From Scilla litardierei (taxonomy: Eukaryota > Streptophyta > Magnoliopsida > Asparagales > Asparagaceae): 64,000 nucleotides of DNA. Both the position numbers and the translations under genes were made by a program. The stretch's first letter is position 1. The number at the start of each line of letters is the position of its first letter. Location: the NCBI GenBank assembly GCA_030789695.1, contig CM061138.1, forward strand, positions 17,308,214 through 17,372,213, read 5' to 3'. Positions 46,062 through 57,130 of this stretch are shown here, in pieces. The notes below the pieces were generated by a model that worked only from the letters and a program-made list of their open reading frames with translations, was not told the DNA's origin and did no database searches.

Positions 46062-46379
46062 GTGGACTCTATTTCTTTGATGCTAGTTGACTTGAAGGTT
46101 ATCTTTTAAATCTTTTTGACATAGGACAGTTTTATTAATTTCGATGCAGATTATCTTTTAAATCTTTTTGACAAACAGTAGGATGAATTTTGCTTATTGT
46201 CAAGGAATATGATTATTGACTTGTACATATTCTTTTTTTTAAAAAGGAAAAATTAGCATGTCTACATCATTTTTGTGACACCACACATTAATATTCCACA
46301 TGGGACATCTACACAAGAAAGGGGTTTGTTTTGCATGAAATTAAAAAAATAAAATAAATTAAACTGGTAGTTTTTTTTC

Positions 46380-46473
46380 CTCGGAGGAATCATAAAAAAA
46401 CTCTGTAGTTAAGCATGCTTTAGTTATATTGGTACTTGCACGGGTGACCGACAAGGAGGTTTTTGCATAGCAC
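46380..46473 (+). ncRNA. 5S-rRNA-like relic (5S-derived SINE or Cassandra-type LTR remnant)
   Basis: The stretch atcataaaaaaactctgtag, then ttaagcatgctt, then ggtacttgcacgggtgacc, then aaggaggtttttgcatagcac matches, in order and spacing, the 3' two-thirds of plant 5S rRNA (AACTCCGCAGTTAAGCGTGC, GGGTGACC). The 5' third is not recognisable. Two plant sources carry 5S sequence: the Cassandra TRIM element (in its LTRs) and 5S-derived SINEs. I cannot tell which from this relic. Confidence 0.6.
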
Positions 46474-46971
46474 ATGCATTTATGCAGAGCTAACACTTGC
46501 TGATAGTGTACAAGCAAAATAGCACTGCCATATAGAGTTAATTGTAAGTGCTACAATGAGCGAATTTCCACTTCATTCATGGATTTGGTGGGGGCGATTG
46601 CTTGAATATGTGTGAGCCACTTATAGAGTTCCACATTTCTGGTGAAGTCTTGATTTGGCGAGGATGCGAGGATGCCATACTCCAAACAGATGGGAGTGCA
46701 TCATTCCTCAAGTGAAGTCTCTTGCACGTACTACACACCCGGTAAGGTGTCGGCTAAATAATATTTACCATGAAGTCATGAACTTCAAAAGTTATCATAC
46801 ATTGCATTTTGGGCATGGTAACTGTCTTTTATCTATTTGAAAAGTGTTAAAATGCTTCTTGGTCAACCGCCAGAGGCTGTCAATCTCATTGGAAAAAAGT
46901 GTTTTAACTTCAGTTACTTCAAAATTGTATAGATAATGATGATTATAATTTTCTTCTATACCATAAATTGT

Positions 46972-47325
46972 GATTCGACTTGGATTCTTGGCACATGGGT
47001 ATTTTTGTAAAATGGTAAAATGAGAGTCTGTAACGTTTCTCTATTTATGTCCTAGAGCCGGCCCTAATGGGAATATGCTTGATTTGTGAGAAAACCCTTT
47101 TAGTTTATTTCCTAGTTAATTTTTCGTAGGAATTTAGTTGAAGATTTATGCTTTGTTCTCGAATCAAAGCTAGGAGCGCTTCTTCTCGAAATGAGGTATT
47201 TATCTTTCTATTTTCAGATCAGAAATATAAATAAAAATCCTATTTTTATTCTCTTTCCACCCACAAAAATCACACCTTTCCTATAAAAATCCCATCTTTA
47301 TTCCACAAAAGTCTAGATCGCGTCA
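46972..47325 (+). repeat. 5' LTR of element I
   Basis: It starts gattcgacttggattcttgg and ends tagatcgcgtca. The start is not TG; the other copy starts tatgcggcttgg. Confidence 0.85.
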
Positions 47326-47328
47326 AAT

Positions 47329-47340
47329 TGGTATCAGAGC
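47329..47340 (+). promoter_or_regulatory. Primer-binding site of element I (initiator tRNA-Met)
   Basis: TGGTATCAGAGC begins three bases after the LTR, the standard plant primer site complementary to the 3' end of initiator tRNA-Met. Confidence 0.92.
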
Positions 47341-48410
47341 TCGTCGATCCATGTCGACTACGAGATCTGATCAGTTGGATCGGCAGTTCGCACAACTTAT
47401 GAAGGCCATCCATCAATCGAATCTCTCCATCACACAATCCACTCTCTCCCTCCAATAAAACGCGGCGGCGTTTGCCCAAGAAATAGTTGAATACCTAGAT
47501 CTAAAGCTAAAGGGGTCGCCTTTGGGCAAATAGCTCCATTGCCAAGGTGGTCTGACGCCAAATCGGAAGATTTTGAGTATAGATCTACCAGATCCGGAGA
47601 AGATGTCAAAGAACACCGTAGATCTGAAGAAGACGGAGGAAAACGTCGTAGATCTGAAGCTTCCAGACGTCGGCGACTCAAATTTGGTGCCGACGAAGAG
47701 CGACGGAAGTCGGGCGACACCTCTGGGGCTGTAGCATCTCCGGCAAGGTTTCCAGAAGGCATCACTGGCCCCGACGAGCCCCATGGGGTCTTCTGAGACC
47801 CCGCGACACGAGCGGGCATCGGAGAGCCTCGGCAAGGATTCGTGAACGTCACCGGTGCCACTGGTGAAATTCCCACCCACGGGTGCCCCGAGGATACGAA
47901 CGCAAAGGACAAAAATCCGCCGTCGTCGGACGCCGGAGCCACTGGAAAAGGCGATCAGCATCGGTGAGCCACCGTCGGCGAGCCTTCGTCGGCTCGGGAT
48001 CGACTCGATCCAGCCAATCCCAAGCCGCAGCCGCCGGCTTGAGCAGAGCTAACGGCTCCAGCCGGCTCATCTGAGCCATCGGCTCGAGTCGGCTCAGTCG
48101 ATGAACAGTGCACAGTTTCAATTTCTCTGGATTTTTGGACGAATTTTAGCTGATTTTCTGCACTGCTTCCAAATTTTGACGTTTGCAGGCCCACTTGGAG
48201 TCCAAATTCAGAACGGAAAGAGCCATGACGTAGAAGACTTAGCCACGGACACTTCCCCACTCTTGCAGCAACGTTTCGAGGAAGACGGAACTCGTGGGTG
48301 ACCTTTTGATTCAGGAGGCGAGGAGACATGCTCCAACACTCGGAAAAAGCACATTCGTGGACTTCATGCACCACCTTGAGGACAAGGTGGGTTTTCGGGG
48401 GCGGAGTAAT
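47341..48410 (+). other. Interior of element I, mostly non-coding
   Basis: A short gag-like start at 47351-47457 ends in TAA. The rest (47470-48300) is open by chance in several frames on both strands because of CG-rich text, and none resembles a known protein. The last 50 bases carry the pol-tail/polypurine segment. Confidence 0.65.
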
Positions 48411-48762
48411 TATGCGGCTTGGATTCTTGGCCCATGGGTATTTTTGTAAAATGACAGTCTATAACTTTTCTCTATTTATAGCCTATAGAGCCGGCCTAAT
48501 GGGGATATATGCCTGATTTGTGAGAAAACCCTTTTAGTTTATTTTCCGGGTAATTTGTCGTAGGGCTTTAGTTGAAGATTTAGGCTTTGTTCTCGAATCA
48601 AAGCTAAGAGAGTGCATCTTCTCGAATTGAGGTATTTAGCTTTCTACTTTCAAATCGGAAATATAAATAAAAATCCTATTTTTATTCTCTTTGCACCCAC
48701 AAAAATCCCACCTTTCCTATAAAAATCCCATCTTTATTCCACAAAAAGTCTAGATCGCATCA
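48411..48762 (+). repeat. 3' LTR of element I
   Basis: A copy of 46972-47325 with several small differences, such as a missing six-base stretch near 48455; it ends tagatcgcatca at the TSD attgt. Confidence 0.85.
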
Positions 48763-49239
48763 ATTGTTTTGTATTTATAGGTAATATTATTTAAAATTTA
48801 ATGCCAACAATTTACTTCTATGACGTTTCTTCCAAACTGCTGGTATGTGAATAAATATGAAATCTCTATATCCTTGCATGTGCATGTGTTCGTAAATGCT
48901 ACATCAGTGTCGGGTGAAAAGTCATGAAGCTGGTTACCCATTGCTTGCATAATGTTCTACAAAGGGATATCGGAACTTATTCTGTACTGCATTCTGACAC
49001 TATTTGATATCTGCATTTGGAACATTTATACTATTTCTGCTGTAACAAAACAAAACCACCTATTTTTTTACTGTAGATATGTCTTCCACTGCTTTCATTG
49101 AGCCATTGCCAGTCCAAGACTTTGTTTACGAGGTTTTGAAAAGAGATGTATCTGGAAGACCTTTGTCCGATGCTGACCGTGTGAAGGTTTGTTTCTCTCC
49201 CGTCCCTTCCAAAATGTGTGAAGGCCTGTTTCTCTCCCG

Positions 49240-49445
49240 ACCCCAAACCCACCACCACCCAAACAAATCACCACCCACACACCCACTTATAGATCTGCAC
49301 CCACCCACATACACAAAAGGAAAGAAAAAAACACAAGAAAAAAACGCAAGAAAAAATCGCGCACATGCACCACACACAAACAAAGTAAAGTAAAAAATAA
49401 AAATAAAAATAAAAATAAAAAACCACCAACAACCCACCCACCCAG
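49240..49445. repeat. Low-complexity CCCA/AAAT tract in AGO1-like intron 5
   Basis: ACCCACC-rich text followed by (AAAAT)n. Several apparent frames here on both strands are artefacts of composition. Confidence 0.8.
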
Positions 49446-50348
49446 TTTTCCAAAAAATAATGAGTAGTAGGAAGTTAAAATTTTGCGATCACTGGTATTT
49501 AATTTGGAAATGATCGTACCATTTTCCTCTGATATTATTTTTATTAAAGAATACGACTCATGAAGCCTGGGTGTGTTCCCCGAGCAGAACCTACTCGTTT
49601 GTTTAAGTGCTCTGAAACACATTTGGTAAAGCATTATCTATTTGATCACATGGATACTTTCACTACTCATATAACCTAGTTATTTGCAGATCAAGAAGGC
49701 ACTTAGAGGTGTCAAGGTTGAAGTTACTCATCGGGGGAATATGCGTAGGAAATATCGCATATCTGGTTTAACATCACAGACAACAAGGGAGCTGACGTAT
49801 GTCATTGTTTATCTTCTATTTATTTAACATTCAGACATCAGTGGTATACTGTACTCTGTTTTCTGTCTCGTTCAAGCAGCTCTTTTATTGAGTATGGTAT
49901 GATTTCTCTCTTCAAAATCTTTTGTGAATTTCTTTCCATAGATTCCCTGTTGATGATCGCGGCACCGTCAAGTCTGTTGTTCAGTATTTTCAAGAGACTT
50001 ACCGGTTCACCATTCAACAAGTAAATTGGCCGTGCCTGCAAGTTGGTAATACACAAAGGCCAAATTACCTGCCAATGGAGGTCAGCATTGTTCATTAAGT
50101 TTGTTGTTTATAGGTGGTCCATCTTCTTATGATATTATTTGAAAAACAACTATGGTTTTATGTGCCATGTTCAGAGCTTGGTTCAGCCTATTGTATGAAC
50201 ACAGATGCTAACTTCTAGAAGTCATTCAGGTCTGCAAGATTGTTGAAGGCCAAAGGTATTCAAAGAGGTTGAACAAGGACCAGATATCTGCTCTTCTCAA
50301 GGTTACCTGTCAGCGTCCTGCTGAACGGGAGCAAGATATTTTACGGGT

Positions 50349-51013
50349 ACTGGATTTGGCTCTTTTACCACATCATTTGATGGTATTATTAAGTAAAAAA
50401 ATTTCAATGAAATAGGCCTTTTTCTTAGCCTCTATGGAATTCCTTTTGAGGATTACTGGAAAAACTCTTTTAGTTCATTTTCTCTTTTATGGCAGTGGAT
50501 GCATATTCGGTTTTTTGTATGACTAGCCTCATGTATTGTATGACATGCTTTACCATCAAGATTGTGAAAACTTGTCCTATGTGCCTATATATGTATATCT
50601 GGGGAAAATTCCATGATTTATATTATTTTGTCTGCTTCTGTTTAAGTGAGAACAGTTAACAAAATCTGTCTTTTCATTATTTTTGCAAGGGAAGGACTTA
50701 TGAGTTACGAAATGCAGATTATTTTTAGAGTACTAGGATAGGATATGACCCCGCAAGTATGCCCCTTTTTTCAGATCGAAAAGGAAGAAACAATCCAGCT
50801 GTCTTTCTTTACGAAGGCAGCTTTCCTCGTTCACACCAGTTCGAGATTGTGGACACCAAAATTTGAGATTTTTTTGATTCTACCATTAGCACATTCACTT
50901 TAAAAGCGAGGCAACATGCCAATACACCCGGGTAACGATAGCAAAAGCTAAGCTGTTAAAACTCATTGCATCATGTATTAGGGCTGGTATAACACCTACG
51001 AGTGAGGAAGCAA
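50349..51013. other. Sequence between AGO1-like exon 8 and element J
   Basis: AT-rich intron-like text to about 50730, then a more balanced stretch to 51013. I found no MID exon (no counterpart of the FGI-type motif following PAZ). What it belongs to is unclear. Confidence 0.4.
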
Positions 51014-51373
51014 TGATGGGACATGGAAGTATACACACGAAGATGAAGACACGAGACTCAACCAAGTTCGTTATGGTTGGGTTTGAGTCCAAGTGGAGCT
51101 ACCTGATTATATCTTGTTTTGGTGGTGTCTATTATTTTATTTTATTTTTCTTTTTTTGAGTAAGTTTAGTCCCCACATTGGTTTGGAGAAGAGAATGGTA
51201 TTAGTTGTAAGTCTATAAATAGGCCTCAAGACTGGTTTTTATTAAATAATGAAAAGTTTGGAAAAATTAAAATCTTAAACACAAGAAAGGTCTACGTTGA
51301 TGATAAGTCGAAGTCGAAAACTGTAGATTTCGTTCTTCCACAAAATTTTCCAAAATTTTCTGGTTTTACATCA
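51014..51373 (+). repeat. 5' LTR of element J
   Basis: TGATGGGACATGG to GGTTTTACATCA. It has tctataaataggcctcaaga at about 51211-51230, a likely TATA region shared with the 3' LTR (catataaataagcctcccaa). Confidence 0.88.
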
Positions 51374-51379
51374 GATTTG

Positions 51380-53090
51380 GCATTAGATCCGAAAGATCCC
51401 ATCTTCCTTTTAATTTTTAGATCTAAAAAATCAAAATCCCAAAAATCTCTCGAAATCTATGCCCTAACCTTAGCCACCATCACTGCCCAATTAGCTTCGG
51501 TGACCTACACAATCACCCCAAATGCCTGCTGCTGCCTTTGTCGACATCGCTCGCAGCAGACGGCATCGACACAGGCGATCGAAGCTCGTAGAGCCGTCGT
51601 CAAGAGTCTTCTTAACGTCACTGGCGCTGTCGCCGTTGACGGTCTGGGGTGCCGACCCCATCAAAAGATTCCCCACACATGTCCCGATGAATCCACATCA
51701 GTAAATCATCGGTGAATCGCTAATGCGATTTGCCAAAAAACAATGTCGGTGCCGTTTGCGCCGTTTGCTATAGTGTCGGCTCTGTCGAGCCGACTCTGAT
51801 AGCGAGCCTGCCATGAAGCCAATCCGTGTCGTTGGCCGAGTTGCACTGTTCATCGGTTCACTCCAAGCTGGCTATAAGTCGGTGAGTCGACTAGATATCA
51901 GCTCCAGTCGAGTTGCGTTGACTCAGTTAATTGCTCGACTGAGCCGCGGCGCCCACAGTGCGTCGTGCGATTTTTCGGGCATTTTTGTTGGATTTTTGCA
52001 ATGTCATGTTGTTTCAAAGATTCCAGAGTCGATTTCAAACCAAATTCAGTGCGTTCGTGTCAATGGCTTGCCAACTCAACCTAGCACGCCTAGCTATCCT
52101 TCATGGATCTGTTCATCTTCTGTGCAGGAAGATCTATTGTGAGTTTAACCCTAACCTTTCGCCTTTCAATTGCTACTTGTTTTCTTCTTTTTTTAATCAA
52201 ACAACCGTAGGGCCAAAATTCCAAAACAAGTATTCATTTTTCAATTCCTTAAGAGTCCTAAAAAGTCATCATTAAGAGAAGAACTACATAATTGCAATTG
52301 CAACTGCAAGAGAATCAATTTTGTTAAGAGATTGAATTGTCCCATTACACACTTGTAGTACATCATTTGCATCAAATTAAAATTTTGAAATTGCTGTTAG
52401 CATTACCCAGTCTTAGAAATTATGGATTTCATTGGAGAAAGATGATCGACTCCTAATTGATCAAATATCCGCTAGCTAAAATCTTAATTTGCTAAAGACT
52501 TTCGCTAGCTGATCTCATCATTCATTTGCACTTCATTATATATGAAATTGCATTAAATATCATCATCTTATTTAAACAAGGAAATAATATCTAAAAAGCA
52601 TTGTCATTACAGTACAGTGTCATACATTTTGGGTTTGTCACATTGCATGACCACACGTAATGGTAGAGCATACATGGCATTCAGATATTTCGACCCCTTT
52701 GGATTCTGACATAACGGATAGGAGTGTTCCTTAACCGGTTAACTATCTTAGAAATCGTTGTTCATAAGGGCAAGTCTGAGTCATATGAGTGTATGTACGG
52801 TGTTGTACACCAAGATAACACTCTTCAGAAGGAATAATGTGAGTGTTCAGACACGAATATGGCTCTTAGTCCTCTTAGATAGCCTAGAGATAGACTCATT
52901 CTTGAGAGACGTGACCCAGATGAGAGTGTAGTCAGGAGTCTGACATGGACCACTACTTTGATTGTTACCTTATGTCAGAGGATAGGAACGATAGATTTGC
53001 CAAAATGAAGCTAATTGGATCAGCCAAAATTATTTTGGTAAAATGTTAAACATATGTTGGTAAGTGGGAGGTAACCACCTATAGTTATGT
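51380..53090 (+). other. Leader and 5' gag region of element J
   Basis: From 51380 to 52140 the text is balanced and CG-containing, with short unrelated frames; from 52140 it is AT-rich. I see no clear gag start. The stretch to 53090 probably contains the decayed N-terminal gag. Confidence 0.5.
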
Positions 53091-53600
53091 GGGATGAGAT
53101 GGATAAGCTGAAAGAGAAATACTTGCATATATCTTATCATCAGCAACTTCTTGACCAATGGTAGAGTTTGACCCAAGATAACGGATCTATTTGTGAATAC
53201 ATCACCAAAGTTGACGAATATATGATGCAATGCAGTGTATTGGAAGATGTGAGGGTGACCCTATTTAGGTTTAGAGCTTTAGAGCTGGCCTTAGACCTGA
53301 CCTCCGAAAGGAGCTCATCATTCATGAGTTCCACACACTAGAGCATACTTATTAGCTCGTGTAGGAGCTTGCCAGTTTCCATCAACCATCTGTGACAACA
53401 TTTTTGACTCACGAGGACTGTCTAGTTGACCAACATAATCTGGTAGCAAGCCATCATATGTTCAGTTTTAGCCTAAGTCGGTCCCAAAACCCCCATCAAT
53501 ATGAGTGATAAAGGCAAATGAGTCATTGGTGAGTCTTCTAGAGTTGGGTCACACACAGTGTTACAAGTGCCACGATTACGATCGGTTTGCATGTTAATGC
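53091..53600 (+). pseudogene. gag: Decayed gag of element J
   Basis: A capsid-type segment is readable across stops: LKEKYLHISYHQQLLDQW, then ICEYITKVDEYMMQCSV and a leucine/arginine-rich helix. A zinc-knuckle relic at about 53550-53590 reads CYKCHDYDRFAC followed by a stop; the His of CCHC has become Arg. It cannot make a working nucleocapsid. Confidence 0.75.
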
Positions 53601-53839
53601 CCATCTAGAAATTTACTTATAAACAATCTTGATGGAGATGACCTAAGAGAGTACGAGGGGGAAGTTTATGAGCCATGGTAGGACTGTTATGAGATCGATA
53701 AGGAATCGACAAGACTAGGAAATTTATGAGCCAGGAGTGGACTGTTATGAGACCGATAAGGAATCGGTAAGACTAGGATGTATTCGAAGCATATCCATTC
53801 GAGTAGAGCTTTTAGACACTTGCTTTGAGAACCCTAGTC

Positions 53840-54150
53840 TTGTAATTGTACGCAGTGTCTTGGCTCAATCTAAAGACAGACATGACGGGGGTAGGATTGC
53901 AATCTTTAGACGCTCATTCTAAAGAAAGCGATGACTTGCATATGACTGCAATCTTTCACACCATTGTGAAGCACAGTGATAAGAATATTAATGTGATTAT
54001 TGACAGTGGGAGTTGCATTAATGCCGTTTCATCCAACCTCATTACCCGCATAGGATTGCAGCTACTCCCCATCATAGTCCTTACAAGGTGTCGTAGGTTC
54101 CATTATCATTACGAAAAGATGTCTTGTCCTCATTCCGTTTGGCTCATATA
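53840..54150 (+). pseudogene. Protease relic of element J
   Basis: It encodes an aspartic-protease segment with IIDSGSCINAVSS. The catalytic Asp-Ser-Gly remains, while the flanks are cut by stops and frame changes. It sits between the zinc-knuckle relic and RT, as in Ty3/gypsy. Confidence 0.75.
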
Positions 54151-54419
54151 AGGACAAGATTTGGTGTGATGTGCTACGAATGGATTTGTGTCGTATTATC
54201 TTGGGGAGACATGGGCTTTTTGGGCTTTTTGATATGGATGTTTGATTTTTTGTCGTCTAAATTCGTGCTCATTTATTCATGTAGGCAAGAAAATCAAGCT
54301 AAATCATATATAACCCAAGATGGTCGCGCTCAAGAAGGAAGAGGCAACGAAAGGCAAAAGCTTATATATCATAAGTTCTAAGGAGCTCGAAAGAGAAGTG
54401 AATGAGGACTCTTCTATGT

Positions 54420-55130
54420 TTGCCTTAGTTGCGAGAGAAATGAGCGAGTCTAGTCAAGCGAAAGTACCTGAAGAAATAACATCGATCTTGAAGGAATTCC
54501 GTGGTGTCTTTCCTGAGAACCTCATAGATTGTCTTTCACCAATGCATGGAATACAACACGCTATAGACTTGGTTTTGGGAGCTAACCTTCCTAATTTGCC
54601 TCGTTACTGTATGAATCCCATTGAGCATGTTGAGTTAGAGAGGCAAGTTGATGAGTTAGTTAAGGGTTTTATCAGGAAGAGTCCGGGTCTATGTGATGTG
54701 CGGGTCCTACCCACACCTAAGAAGGATGATCATGTAGTATGTGTGACGATAACTGTGTAATTTATAAAATCACGGTTAAGTATTGTTTTCATATTCCTAG
54801 CCTGAATGACATGCTTGATATGATGACTGATGCCACTATATTTTTAAAAATTGATATTAAGAGTGGTTACTATTAGATTTGAGTCCGCCCAGGAAATGAG
54901 TAGAAAATGGCCTTCAAGATGAAGGATCGTTTGTATGATTGGATGGTTATTCTCTTTGGACAGTCCAATGCTCCTGTCACTTTCATGCGAGTGATGACTC
55001 AAATACTTAGACCGTTCATGGAAATTTTTTAGTCGTATACTTTAATGACATCACCATCTATAGCGGATCAAGGGAGCAACATATAGACTACTTGCAGCAT
55101 GTCTGTATTAGCCTGAGGAAATAGCATTTA
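54420..55130 (+). pseudogene. Reverse transcriptase relic of element J
   Basis: The N-terminal RT reads SILKEFRGVFPENL, then MHGIQHAIDLVLGA and ELVKGFIRKSPG. From 54760 frames break repeatedly; FKIDIKSGYY-like and MPFG-like regions are seen in pieces. The catalytic YxDD region near 55035-55055 is altered (the reading is YFNDI). No functional enzyme is possible. Confidence 0.8.
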
Positions 55131-55199
55131 CGCAGACCTTAATAAGTGTTTTTTCATTACAGATTATATCTTCTTTGGTTTTGTTGTTTCTTCAGAGGG

Positions 55200-55920
55200 A
55201 GTTTAGCAGATCCTCATAATATCTAAGTGATCGTAAATTGGTCTGGACCTCGTAACATACACGAAGTTCCAAGTTTTCATGGTTTAGCCTCATTCTATCG
55301 TCGATTTATAAATGGATTTAGCACTATTATGTCTCCAACCACTTATTATATGAAAACAGAAGAGTTTCTATAGACTAAGCCTGCTGCAAAGGCGTTTGTA
55401 TCGTATGATTGATGCACCTGTTATGCGTCTATCAGATTTCACGAAAGTATTTGAGGTTGCGTGCCATGCTTCAGACATATGGATAGATGGAGTACTAAGC
55501 CAAGAAGGTCATCCTATGTCATATTTTAGTGATAAACTTAGTGATGTCAAACTTAAATACTCCACTTATGACAGAGTTCTATGCTGTAGTGTAAGCGTTA
55601 TGATATTGGAAGCATTATTTCCTACTGCAAGAATTTGTCTTATACTTGGAACATGAAGTCTTGAGATACCTCAGTTCCCAGAATAAGCTAAACTCTAGGC
55701 ATGGTTATTGGGTTAGGCATGGTCATTGGGTTGAATTTTTTCAAGAGTATTCATTTGTTCTTAATCATAAAGCGGATATTACGAAAAAATCTATCGATGC
55801 ACTCAGCCGCAGAGTTGCTCTACTATTTGCTATGAGTGTTGAGATTATTGGGTTCAAGAGAATTAAGGAGAATTATGCATCGTACCTTGATTTTAGCGAG
55901 ACTTATAGCACCTTTTAGAA
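55200..55920 (+). pseudogene. RNase H relic of element J
   Basis: Open pieces read RLSDFTKVFEVACHASDIWI, then VLSQEGHPMSYFSDKLSD and LKYSTYDRV, a Ty3/gypsy-type RNase H with connection domain. The first catalytic Asp (usually CDAS) has become His. Later text has the HKADI/DALSRR end of the region. Confidence 0.8.
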
Positions 55921-57060
55921 TGAGTCGGTTCGAGAGCCAGATAGCTATTTCATGTAGGATGGATGTCTATTTAGGGCCACCCAGTTGTGTATCCCTTATA
56001 TGTCTGGGAGATTTTATTATTTGAGAGATTAATGTTGGGGGATTATCGGGTCATTTTGTGTGGGACAAAATGATAGATGCTGTAGAGAGTCAGTTTTATT
56101 GGTTGAGCCTTAAGAGATATGTTAGACTTATCGGGTAATGTCATGTTTGCCAATTGGCCAGGCATCAAAAGCAATATATTGTACTCTATACACCGCTACA
56201 TGTGTCAGATTGTCCATGGCAGGATGTTTGTATGGATTTCGTGTTAGGACTCCCACACACACTTAAGAAACATGACTTCATCTTTATCTTATTGGATCGG
56301 TTTTCAATAATGACACATTTTATCCCATATTCCAAAGCCTCTGACGCATCACATTGCTAGACTTTATTTCATTGCTAGACTTTATTTCGATGAGGTTGTT
56401 CGATTGTAATGTCTGTCCAAGTCAATTGTTTCAGATAGGGATGCGAAATTCATGCGTTACTCTTAGAAAAAAACCTTATGGCATATGATGGACACTAAGC
56501 TAAAATTCTTCACTGCTTATCAGTCTCAGATTAATGACTAAATTAAGGTAGCGAACCAAAGTTTAGGAAATCTCCTTAGATGTTTAGTGTGTGTGAATCT
56601 TAAAAATTAGGAACTAACGTTACCAACTGCCGAGTTTGCATATAATGATTCAGTAAATATGTTCATCAGCATGAGTCCATTTGAAGTAGTTCATGTGTAC
56701 AAACTTATAAAGCCTATAGACCTCATTCCCACGTCTCATTAGCATAGAGTGTCAGAGTCAGCTCAATCATTTGTACAACACATTCATGACTTGCATAAAG
56801 AGATTATCACAGAAATTCACTCTAGCAATGAAAGATATAAAGCTATTGCAGACGCACACAAACGTTTCAAAGGTTTAATACAGGTGACTATGTAAAGGTG
56901 CACATAGATTTGAGAGGTTTTTTTGGAACATTAAGGGATTGCAAGCTCGCAGTGCTGGCCCGTTCAAGATCTTGATAAGAATAGGTATTAATGCATATGT
57001 TGTAGACCTCATTGAAAGTTATGAAATAAGCACAATTTTTTCAAAAGATATATTTAGACG
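55921..57060 (+). pseudogene. Integrase relic of element J
   Basis: The HHCC end is represented by a CHVCQLARHQKQY segment near 56140-56175. The catalytic core starts WQDVCMDFVLGLPHT, then LLDRFSIMTHFIPYSKASDA in one 68-codon frame. Beyond 56360 a 20-base duplication (atttcattgctagacttt at 56366 and 56384) and stops break it. Downstream pieces resemble the VSDRD and FHSQ-type regions, and the C-terminal SH3-like part. Confidence 0.8.
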
Positions 57061-57130
57061 TGCTCGAGTATTATGATAGCTAACAATCCCGACACTCGTC
57101 GAGGCCGAGTTCTTTCCCATACAGGGAGAG

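Larger units (their letters stand above)
46972..48762 (+). mobile_element. Element I: small non-autonomous LTR element in the AGO1-like intron
   Basis: LTRs 46972-47325 (354 bp) and 48411-48762 (352 bp) flank a 1.1-kb interior. The TSD attgt (46967-46971, 48763-48767) is perfect. A classical initiator-tRNA-Met site TGGTATCAGAGC is at 47329-47340. The interior starts with a short gag-like N-terminus (STTRSDQLDRQFAQLMKAI) that soon stops, then non-coding GC-rich text. It ends with HHLEDKVGFRGRSN, a tail of Ty3/gypsy pol, next to the LTR. It therefore looks like a Ty3/gypsy element that lost almost all coding sequence, similar in size to TRIM/SMART elements. Confidence 0.88.
45837..49076 (+). 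other. Enlarged fourth intron of the AGO1-like gene (3.2 kb)
   Basis: It is bounded by ttg/gtgagg and ctgtag/atatgt. It contains a GT/poly-G tract, a duplicated 22-base text (ttatcttttaaatctttttg at 46099 and 46147), a 5S-rRNA-like relic and the LTR element I. The rest is AT-rich with no genes. Confidence 0.8.
44250..50348 (+). pseudogene. AGO1-like: ARGONAUTE1-type gene, 5' part only (N-terminus to PAZ), disabled
   Basis: AGO1 proteins load miRNAs and slice target RNAs in the cytoplasm and nucleus. The exons read here are 44250-45071, 45179-45386, 45464-45613, 45703-45836, 49077-49186, 49690-49796, 49942-50080 and 50230-50348. All have GT/AG ends with matching phases except exon 2. Exon 1 gives 246 codons from the ATG at 44334: a Gly/Arg/Gln-rich region (repeats of EYQGRGG), then PELHQAT, then KSNHFFAELPDKDLHQYDV. 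Later exons give ArgoN and linker ([49 protein letters not shown]) and PAZ ([62 protein letters not shown]). Exon 2 has TAG at 45284-45286 and lacks one base near 45333-45336. MID and PIWI exons are not found before the window ends, so it cannot encode a slicer. AGO5 or AGO10 are less likely, given the miR168-type site. Confidence 0.92.

Noticed and set aside
47413..47961. Two long overlapping minus-strand frames in element I
   Set aside because: CG-rich interior of a non-autonomous element; both frames are open, neither resembles a protein, and the element reads on the plus strand.
50895..51092. 65-codon minus-strand frame with hydrophobic stretches before J
   Set aside because: It crosses the boundary into J's LTR, so it cannot be a gene older than J and shows no family.
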